Source: Kitasatospora paranensis (GTDB lineage Bacteria; Actinomycetota; Actinomycetes; Streptomycetales; Streptomycetaceae). From it: a DNA stretch of 64,000 nucleotides. The notes under the pieces are model-generated. The model was not told where the DNA came from and ran no database searches. It worked only from the letters and a program-made list of their open reading frames with translations. The position numbers and the translations under genes were made by a program. The stretch lies in assembly GCF_039544005.1 (NCBI RefSeq), contig NZ_BAABKV010000001.1, positions 3,658,001 to 3,722,000 of the forward strand. The letters are read 5' to 3'. This document shows positions 54,765 through 64,000 of this stretch, in pieces. Position 1 is the first letter of the stretch; each line of letters starts with the position of its first letter.

Positions 54765-55649
54765 TCAGCGGGCCGCGTGCTTGATCATGGCGGTGACTCC
54801 GGGGCGGCCGGCGTGCCGGGCGGCGCCGGGCAGCAGGGTGAGGGCGTGCAGGCGGGACGAGAGGTGCCGCCGGGACGCCTTGGCGGCGCGGTGCCAGCCG
54901 TGGGCGTCGAGCCGGTCGGCGGTCTCCAGGAAGAACCGCTTGGCCTCGGTGAACCGGCTGCCGGTGTAGGCCTTGGCGGAGGACTCGCTCCCGGCGTGCC
55001 GTCGGTAGCTGAAGCAGACCTCGGGCGTGGTGGCGAGGGACTCCCCCGCGAGCAGCAGGTCGACGACCAGGGCGAGGTCCTGGATGACGCCGAGGTCGGC
55101 GCGGAAGCCGAACCGCCGGACGGCCGCGGTGCGCCAGCAGATCGACGGGAAGTACAGCCAGTTGCCGCGCAGCAGGCTGAGTGCGAGGTCCTCGCCGGCG
55201 AGCAGGGCGCGGCCGGGCCCCTTGGGGGCGTACAGGCGGCGCTTGGTCCGGTCGACGAGGGTGTCGAAGGGCTCCCCGTCGGTGCCGATGACCTCCACTC
55301 CGGGCTGGATCATCGCGGCCTTCGGCTCGCGGGCGACGGCGGCCCGGACGACGTCCAGGTAGTCGGGGTGCATGAGGTCGTCACACCCCATGATCACCAG
55401 GTACTCGTACTCGGCGAGGCCGACACAGCGGTTGAAGTTGCCGGTGACGCCGAGGTTGGTCTCGTTGCGCAGGTACCGCACCCGCGGGTCGGCGAGCTGT
55501 TCGAACCACTCGGGGACGCCGCTCTCGCGGCCGTCGTCGACCACGGTGAGCCGCCAGTCGTCGCCGCTCTGGGCGAGCACGCTGCGGACGGCGTCCTGCA
55601 TCAGCCGGACGTCGCCGTAGTACGGGAGCAGGATCTCGTAACGGGACAC
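54765..55649 (-). CDS. Family 2 glycosyltransferase
   Basis: 294 residues from GTG 55649. GT-A fold: YEILLPYYGDVRLMQDAVRSVLAQ, the nucleotide site VVDDGRES, the DXD-like region MGCDDLMHPDYLD. No membrane segment. It transfers a sugar, perhaps rhamnose, during assembly of the surface glycan (inference from neighbours). Three bases upstream of the flippase gene. Confidence 0.9.
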   Translation of the reverse strand: MSRYEILLPYYGDVRLMQDAVRSVLAQSGDDWRLTVVDDGRESGVPEWFEQLADPRVRYLRNETNLGVTGNFNRCVGLAEYEYLVIMGCDDLMHPDYLDVVRAAVAREPKAAMIQPGVEVIGTDGEPFDTLVDRTKRRLYAPKGPGRALLAGEDLALSLLRGNWLYFPSICWRTAAVRRFGFRADLGVIQDLALVVDLLLAGESLATTPEVCFSYRRHAGSESSAKAYTGSRFTEAKRFFLETADRLDAHGWHRAAKASRRHLSSRLHALTLLPGAARHAGRPGVTAMIKHAAR

Positions 55650-55650
55650 G

Positions 55651-56439
55651 TCAGACCTCGGCCGGGGAGGCGGCGGGACCGGTGGTGGCGGAGAGGTAGT
55701 ACGGCGAGCCCGGCGCGAAGTCCTTCAGGTGCGGAGGCATCCGGCGGATCATGGCGAGCAGCAGGACGAGACCGGCCCGGACGAGGTACACCATGGCCTT
55801 CACCGGGGAGGCGCTGGGCCGGCCGGTGGTGCGGGCGCGCATGGCGACCGGGGCCTGGCGGACGGTGAATCCGCAGCGGGCGGCGCCGACCAGGCTCTCG
55901 ACGGTGTCGCCGAGGTACTCCACGGGGTACCAGCGGGCGAAGAACTCGATCATCGGGCGGTTGCAGGCGCGGAATCCCGAGGTGGTGTCGGTGAGCCGGG
56001 TGCGGGTGATCCGGGACAGCACCAGGGAGAGCAGCCGCATCGCCCAGCGGCGGGGGCCGCGGACCCGGTAGTCGCCCTCGCCGTCGAAGCGGGCGCCGAT
56101 GACGAGGTCGGCCTCGCCGAGGCGCTCCAGCAGGACGGGTATGTAGAACGGGTCGTGCTGGCCGTCGGCGTCGACCTGGATGGCGACGTCGTAGCCGTGC
56201 TGCTGGGCGTAGCGGTAGCCGAGCCGCATGGCGCCGCCGACGCCGAGGTTGAACGGCAGCCGGGCGACGGCGGAGCCGGCCGCGGCGGCGACCTCGGACG
56301 TCCGGTCGGTGGATCCGTCGTCGACGACGAGGGTGTCGACGTACGGGAGCTGGCGCTTGATCTCGCCGAGGACGGCGGGCAGGCCGTCGGCCTCGTTCCA
56401 GGCCGGGAGGATGATCAGGACGCGGCGCCCGTCGTTCAC
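55651..56439 (-). CDS. DPM1-like family 2 glycosyltransferase
   Basis: 262 residues from GTG 56439 sharing GTGA with the DUF2304 gene. ILPAWNEADGLPAVLGEIK, VVDDGSTDRTSEVAA, QVDADGQHDP and ADLVIGARFDGEGD are dolichyl-phosphate sugar synthase-like motifs. A hydrophobic helix follows (about 225-242). It likely makes a polyprenyl-phosphate-linked sugar on the inner membrane face. Confidence 0.9.
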   Translation of the reverse strand: MNDGRRVLIILPAWNEADGLPAVLGEIKRQLPYVDTLVVDDGSTDRTSEVAAAAGSAVARLPFNLGVGGAMRLGYRYAQQHGYDVAIQVDADGQHDPFYIPVLLERLGEADLVIGARFDGEGDYRVRGPRRWAMRLLSLVLSRITRTRLTDTTSGFRACNRPMIEFFARWYPVEYLGDTVESLVGAARCGFTVRQAPVAMRARTTGRPSASPVKAMVYLVRAGLVLLLAMIRRMPPHLKDFAPGSPYYLSATTGPAASPAEV

Positions 56440-56870
56440 GGTGTGGCCTCCGGGGTGCGGGCGGTGCCGGCGGTGTGCTCGGGCAGCGCGGTGTGCTCGG
56501 ACGGGCCGGTGTGCTCGGGCCGGGCCGGGAGGGCGCCGTGTTCGGCGAGGTGCGCGCGGATCAGCGCGACGTCCTCGGCCAGGGTGCGGGTCTCCGACTC
56601 CAGGCGGCTGACCTCCCAGCTGAGGTGGAGGCTGACCAGCAGGACGAGGACGAAGCCGGCGAAGAGCACCAGGCTGACGCCGGAGGCGACGCCGAGCCGG
56701 CGGGCGGTGGAGTCCAGCAGCGACGGGAAGAACCCGAGGGGTGCTATCGCCAGGCCGATGGTGAGCCAGATCGCGGCGTACTTCTCCCGGAGCTGCTGAC
56801 GGCGGAGCAGCTCCACGATGTACGCGAGCACCGCGACGCCGGTGATCGAGGTGAGGATGGACAGATGCAC
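56436..56870 (-). CDS. DUF2304 membrane protein
   Basis: 144 residues from GTG 56870. Three hydrophobic helices: SILTSITGVAVLAYIVELL, YAAIWLTIGLAIAPLGFFPSLL and GVSLVLFAGFVLVLLVSLHLSWEVSRLE, then a helical and Pro/Thr-rich tail with an EHT repeat. DUF2304 proteins typically accompany DPM1-like glycosyltransferases, as here, and probably assist them at the membrane. Confidence 0.85.
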   Translation of the reverse strand: MHLSILTSITGVAVLAYIVELLRRQQLREKYAAIWLTIGLAIAPLGFFPSLLDSTARRLGVASGVSLVLFAGFVLVLLVSLHLSWEVSRLESETRTLAEDVALIRAHLAEHGALPARPEHTGPSEHTALPEHTAGTARTPEATP

Positions 56871-57003
56871 TGCCGGTGGCGCCTTCCGTGCCGGGGTCCC
56901 CGTGGGTGGCCAACAGCCTAAGGCAGCGGCCGCCCGCGCTCGAACGGGTGGTCGGCCTGATGCGGGGCGGGCCCCGGGGCCGGTGGCCGGCCGGGCGGTG
57001 CGC

Positions 57004-57879
57004 CTACGGCGCCGCGGCGAGCGCCCGGAAGGCGGGGCGCCGCAGGGCCTCGGCCAGCGAGCTGCGCCAGTCGGGCAGCGGGGCGATCCCGGCGGCGTCC
57101 CAGCGGTCGTGGCCGAGCACGCTCCAGGCGGGCCGGGCGGCGGGCCGGGGGAAGGCCGCGGAGGTGGTGGGGCGGATCCGTTCGGGGTCGAGGCCGGCCA
57201 GCCGGTAGGCCTCCCGGGCGAGCCCGTACCAGGTGGTGCGGCCCGCGGCGGTGCCGTGGTAGATCCCGGCGGGCGCGTGCCGGGCGTCGGCGAGGGCGAG
57301 CAGCTGCCGGGCGAGGTCGTGGGACCAGGTGGGCTGGCCGTGCTGGTCGTCGACGACGTCGAGGGTGTCGCGGACGGCGGCGAGCCGGAGCATGGTGGCG
57401 ACGAAGTTGGGTCCGTGTTCCCCGTACAGCCAGGCGGTGCGCACCACGTACCCGGTGTCGGGGAGCAGTTCCAGGACGGCCTGTTCGCCGGCCAGCTTGG
57501 AGCGGCCGTAGGCGTTGACCGGGCCGGTGGCGGCGGACTCCGGGCAGGGCCGGTCGGTGTCGCCGGGCAGTACGTAGTCGGTGGAGACCTGCAGCAGGCG
57601 CGCGCCGGTCTCCCGGCAGGCCAGCGCGAGGTGGCGGACACCGGTGCCGTTGACGGCGGTGGCGGCCGCCTCGGCGCTCTCGGCGCCGTCGACGTCCGTC
57701 CAGGCGGCGCAGTTGACGACGGTGTCGTGGCCGGCGACGGCGGCGCGGACGGCGTCGGCGTCCGTCACGTCGAGGGCGGCCCGGTCGAGCCCGGTGGCCT
57801 TGCGCCCGGCGGCGTCGAGGACGGCGAGCAGGTCCCGCCCGAGCATCCCGCCCGCGCCGGTGACCAGGACGGCGCTCAC
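57004..57879 (-). CDS. rfbD: dTDP-4-dehydrorhamnose reductase
   Basis: 291 residues from GTG 57879, overlapping the rfbB stop by four bases. Last step to dTDP-L-rhamnose. NAD(P)-binding AVLVTGAGGMLGRDLLAVL, the VVNCAAWTDVDGAE region, LLQVSTDYVLPG and the catalytic Tyr/Lys in NAYGRSKLAGEQAVLE. Confidence 0.94.
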   Translation of the reverse strand: MSAVLVTGAGGMLGRDLLAVLDAAGRKATGLDRAALDVTDADAVRAAVAGHDTVVNCAAWTDVDGAESAEAAATAVNGTGVRHLALACRETGARLLQVSTDYVLPGDTDRPCPESAATGPVNAYGRSKLAGEQAVLELLPDTGYVVRTAWLYGEHGPNFVATMLRLAAVRDTLDVVDDQHGQPTWSHDLARQLLALADARHAPAGIYHGTAAGRTTWYGLAREAYRLAGLDPERIRPTTSAAFPRPAARPAWSVLGHDRWDAAGIAPLPDWRSSLAEALRRPAFRALAAAP

Positions 57880-58849
57880 GCGAGGGCCGCCCGGGCCTTG
57901 AGCGGCTCCCACCAGGCGCGGTTGTCCCGGTACCAGGCGATGGTGTCGGCCAGGCCGTCGGCGAAGGAGACCTGCGGCTCGTAGCCGAGCTCCTCGCGGA
58001 TCCGGGTGATGTCGAGGAGTAGCGCAGGTCGTGGCCCTTGCGGTCCTGGACGTGCTCGACCATCTCCCAGCCCGCGCCGGCCGCCTCCAGCAGCAGGCCG
58101 GTGAGCTCCTTGTTGGTGATCTCGGTGCCGCCGCCGATGTTGTAGACGCGGCCGGGCCGGCCGCCGCGCATCACCAGGTCGATGCCGCGGCAGTGGTCGG
58201 AGACGTGCAGCCAGTCGCGGACGTTGCCGCCCTCGCCGTACAGCGGCACCTTCCGCCCGTCGAGCAGGTTGGTGGTGAACAGCGGGACGACCTTCTCCGG
58301 GAACTGGTGGTGCCCGTAGTTGTTGGAGCAGCGGGTGACCACCACGTCCATGCCGTGGGTGCGGTGGTAGGCGAGCGCCAGCAGGTCGGAGGAGGCCTTG
58401 GAGGCGGAGTACGGGGAGTTCGGCGCGAGCGGCCAGTCCTCCGTCCAGGAGCCCTCCGTGATCGAGCCGTAGACCTCGTCGGTGGAGACGTGGACGAAGC
58501 GGCCGACGCCGTGCCGGCGGGCGGCGTCGAGGAGGACCTGGGTGCCCACCACGTTGGTCTGCACGAACGGGCCGGCGCCCTCGATGGAGCGGTCGACGTG
58601 CGACTCGGCGGCGAAGTGCACGAGGACGTCGTGGCCGGCGACGGCGGCGTCCACGGCCTGCTCGTCGCAGATGTCGGCGCGGACGAAGCGGTAGCCGGGG
58701 TGCTCGCGCACGGGGTCGAGGTTGGCCTCGACGCCCGAGTAGGTGAGCTTGTCGAGGACGGTGATCTCAGCCGAGGGGTCGGCGCCCAGCTGGGCGCGGA
58801 CGAACTCGGACCCGATGAAGCCGGCACCGCCGGTGACCAGGATGCGCAT
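57876..58849 (-). CDS. rfbB: dTDP-glucose 4,6-dehydratase (one-base frameshift as sequenced)
   Basis: From ATG 58849: [51 protein letters not shown], Tyr/Lys in [38 protein letters not shown] and [17 protein letters not shown]. The frame breaks at 58016-58021 (HDLRYS should be followed by [18 protein letters not shown]). One added C takes it to [10 protein letters not shown] and the stop at 57876, 324 residues. Second step of dTDP-rhamnose synthesis; coupled to rfbD. Confidence 0.93.
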
Positions 58850-58948
58850 AGTCCGGGCAGTCTAGCCGCGCCCGTCCGGGCGGTGTTCGGCCGATGCTCG
58901 GCAGGGCACGGCGGGGGCGGGCCCGGGGCAAGCCCTAGGCTGCTGTCC
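58850..58948. promoter_or_regulatory. Divergent promoter region of the rfb genes
   Basis: The 99 bases between rfbB (leftward) and rfbA (rightward) must hold both promoters. No operator could be identified. Confidence 0.5.
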
Positions 58949-59824
58949 ATGCGTGGAATCCTGCTGGCCGGCGGTACCGGGTCGCGGCTGTGGCCGCTGA
59001 CCCGCGCGGTCTCGAAACAGCTGCTGCCGGTCTTCGACAAGCCGATGATCTACTACCCGCTGTCCACCCTGGTGATGGCGGGCATCGACGAGGTCCTGAT
59101 CGTCACCACGGCCGAGGACCAGCCGCAGTTCGTGCGACTGCTCGGTGACGGCTCGCAGTTCGGTCTGCGGCTGGAGTACGCCGTCCAGGAGCGGCCGGAA
59201 GGGATCGCGCAGGCCTTCGTGCTGGGTGCGGACTTCATCGGGGACGAGCCGGTGGCACTGATCCTCGGTGACAACATCTTCCACGGCAGCGGCCTGGGCA
59301 CCAGGCTCGCGCAGCACGCCGATCCGAAGGGCGGCGTGGTGTTCGCCTACCCGGTGGCCGATCCCACCGCGTACGGCGTGGTGGAGTTCGACGCGGACGG
59401 CCGGGCGATCTCGATCGAGGAGAAGCCGCAGCGGCCGAAGTCGCGGTACGCGGTGCCGGGCCTGTACTTCTACGACAACCGCGTGGTGGAGATAGCGCGT
59501 GGCCTGCGGCCCAGCGCCCGGGGCGAGTTGGAGATCACCGCCGTCAACGACGCCTACCTGCGGGCGGGTGAGCTCCAGGTGACCCGACTCGACCGCGGCA
59601 CAGCCTGGTTGGACACCGGCACCTTCGTGTCGATGGTGCAGGCGTCGGAGTTCGTGCGGGTGATGGAGGAGCGACAGGGCTTCAAGATCGGCTGCATCGA
59701 GGAGGCCTGCTGGCGGCGCGGGCTGATCGACTCGGCCCGACTGCGCACGCTGGCCGAGCCGTTGCTCAAGAGCGGGTACGGCCGGTACCTGCTGGACCTG
59801 TTGGACGAGGAGGATGAGCGGTGA
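58949..59824 (+). CDS. rfbA: Glucose-1-phosphate thymidylyltransferase
   Basis: 291 residues. First step of dTDP-rhamnose synthesis. [45 protein letters not shown] is the diagnostic N-terminus, with [34 protein letters not shown] and [15 protein letters not shown] further on. It overlaps rfbC by four bases. Confidence 0.96.
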   Translation: MRGILLAGGTGSRLWPLTRAVSKQLLPVFDKPMIYYPLSTLVMAGIDEVLIVTTAEDQPQFVRLLGDGSQFGLRLEYAVQERPEGIAQAFVLGADFIGDEPVALILGDNIFHGSGLGTRLAQHADPKGGVVFAYPVADPTAYGVVEFDADGRAISIEEKPQRPKSRYAVPGLYFYDNRVVEIARGLRPSARGELEITAVNDAYLRAGELQVTRLDRGTAWLDTGTFVSMVQASEFVRVMEERQGFKIGCIEEACWRRGLIDSARLRTLAEPLLKSGYGRYLLDLLDEEDER

Positions 59825-60410
59825 AGTTCCGCGAGTCGTTGATCGAGGGGCCTTCGAGGTCACCCCGCAGCTGCACGGGGATCCGCGCGGGCTGTTCACC
59901 GAGTGGTACCGCTTCGACCGGCTCGCCGAGGTGGTCGGGCATCCGCTGCGCCTCGCCCAGGGCAACCTGTCGGTGTCGGCCCGCGACGTGGTGCGCGGGG
60001 TGCACTTCGCGGACGTGCCGCCGGGCCAGGCCAAGTACGTGAGCTGTGTGCGCGGTGCGGTGCTGGACGTGCTGGTGGACCTGCGGGTCGGCTCGCCGAC
60101 GTTCGGCCGCTGGGAGGGCTTCCGGCTGGACGACGTGGACCGGCGGGCGGTGTACGTCCCGGAGGGCATCGGGCACGGATTCTGCGCGCTCACCGACGAC
60201 GCGACGCTCTCCTACCTGTGCTCGGAGACGTACAACCCGGTGGGCGAGCACGCGGTGCACCCGCTCGACCCGGAGCTCGGCATCGACTGGCCGGCCGGCA
60301 CGCCGCAGCTGTCGGACCGCGACGCGGCCGCGCCCTCGCTGGCCGAGGCGCTGGCGGGCGGCCTGCTGCCGTCGTACGAGGAGTGCCGGGCGTACACCGC
60401 GGGCCTCTGA
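59821..60410 (+). CDS. rfbC: dTDP-4-dehydrorhamnose 3,5-epimerase (probable one-base frameshift at the 5' end)
   Basis: Cupin-fold epimerase. The expected start is GTG 59821 ([16 protein letters not shown]) with GAGGAGG upstream, but the G4 run 59849-59852 needs one more base to reach the main frame (196 residues). Without the correction an intact frame starts at ATG 59814 ([16 protein letters not shown]), which does not resemble the family. Core marks: [28 protein letters not shown] with the catalytic His, and [29 protein letters not shown]. Confidence 0.9.
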
Positions 60411-60433
60411 CCGGCCGGCCGGGCCGGCGCACG

Positions 60434-60485
60434 CGGAAGGGCCCGCCCTCCCCGTCCTCGCGGACGGAGGGGGCGGGCCCTTCCG
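60434..60485. terminator. Bidirectional terminator between rfbC and tuf
   Basis: Perfect 15-bp outer stem CGGAAGGGCCCGCCC / GGGCGGGCCCTTCCG (60434-60448 and 60471-60485) with further partial inner pairing, between the two convergent genes. Confidence 0.88.
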
Positions 60486-60530
60486 TTTGCCTTGCGGCGA
60501 GCCTGTCGTCGACAGACCAGGGTCAGATCA

Positions 60531-61723
<1,193 letters not shown>

Positions 61724-61839
61724 TGCAGTCCTCCTGAGGACAGTTCTGTACGCCGTACGACGTCAGTTGGTCTGGATGGGATTGGGAAGGGGGCGCTGGT
61801 CGCGCCCCTTGCCGTCCCGCGGGGTGGGGTGCCGGAGGG

Positions 61840-61869
61840 CCCGGGGGAATCCGGTGGGATTCCCCCGGG
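61840..61869 (-). terminator. Terminator or attenuator between fusA and tuf
   Basis: 13-bp perfect stem CCCGGGGGAATCC / GGATTCCCCCGGG (61840-61852 and 61857-61869), loop 4 nt, in the 194-base spacer. A weaker 9-bp hairpin AAGTCCTGA/TCAGGACTT overlaps the fusA stop (61899-61919). Confidence 0.75.
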
Positions 61870-61917
61870 GTGCCTCCTTCTAGCCTAAGGGGTCGGGAAA
61901 GTCCTGATTGTCAGGAC

Positions 61918-64000
<2,083 letters not shown>

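Noticed and set aside
56918..58849. A 643-codon frame for rfbB extending across rfbD
   Set aside because: After 58018 the product is Arg/Pro-rich and antisense-like; restoring one base gives the normal RfbB end and a coupled rfbD.

Overview
The window is a high-GC actinobacterial chromosome segment from the family Streptomycetaceae (Streptomyces, Kitasatospora or a close relative). Three things support this: adjacent bldM, whiD and a ShbA-type sigma factor; a GroEL with a His-rich tail under CIRCE control; and a gene order close to what I recall for the Streptomyces coelicolor SCO4700-SCO4775 region. Almost everything is core chromosome. I see no prophage, insertion sequence, CRISPR array, tRNA or rRNA gene.

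Layout. 1-4435: two membrane-type Ser/Thr kinases flanking a degenerate pseudokinase. 4804-7615: guaB3 and guaB. 7896-10361: the developmental group shbA, bldM, whiD. 10442-13787: a LysR regulator and the CIRCE-controlled groES-groEL1 operon. 13869-16341: a small membrane protein, a THUMP-like methyltransferase and a polysaccharide deacetylase lipoprotein. 16386-25727: tsaB-rimI-tsaD, tsaE, alr, an alpha/beta hydrolase, nnr and acpS, interrupted by a MarR regulator, an L,D-transpeptidase-like protein lacking its catalytic Cys, and a small gene behind an iron-box-like palindrome. 25869-30862: Uma2, glmS, coaA, glmM. 31030-35007: rplM-rpsI, an ABC-F ATPase and a single-pass membrane protein. 35015-52936: truA, rplQ, rpoA, rpsK, rpsM, rpmJ, infA, mscL, map, adk, secY and the full spc and S10 ribosomal protein clusters, nearly all on the minus strand. 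53458-60410: a cell-surface glycan locus (dTDP-L-rhamnose genes rfbA/B/C/D, two glycosyltransferases, a DUF2304 protein and a lipid flippase) lying between rpsJ and tuf. 60531-64000: tuf and a partial fusA.

How the genes work together. Most make the translation apparatus (ribosomal proteins, EF-Tu, EF-G, IF1, RNA polymerase alpha, SecY, the t6A tRNA enzymes). Others feed the envelope: glmS and glmM make hexosamine precursors, alr makes D-Ala, and the rfb genes make dTDP-rhamnose for surface polymer. Perfect or near-perfect GC-rich hairpins mark the ends of most transcription units.

Main caution. At least 14 genes are broken, and in every case one added base at a short G or C run restores a full-length product. 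The affected genes include essential ones (groEL1, rplC, rplE, tuf, coaA, shbA). All are single-base deletions, which points to systematic consensus error rather than biology. Those entries are given at the coordinates the intact gene would have, and the break is stated.
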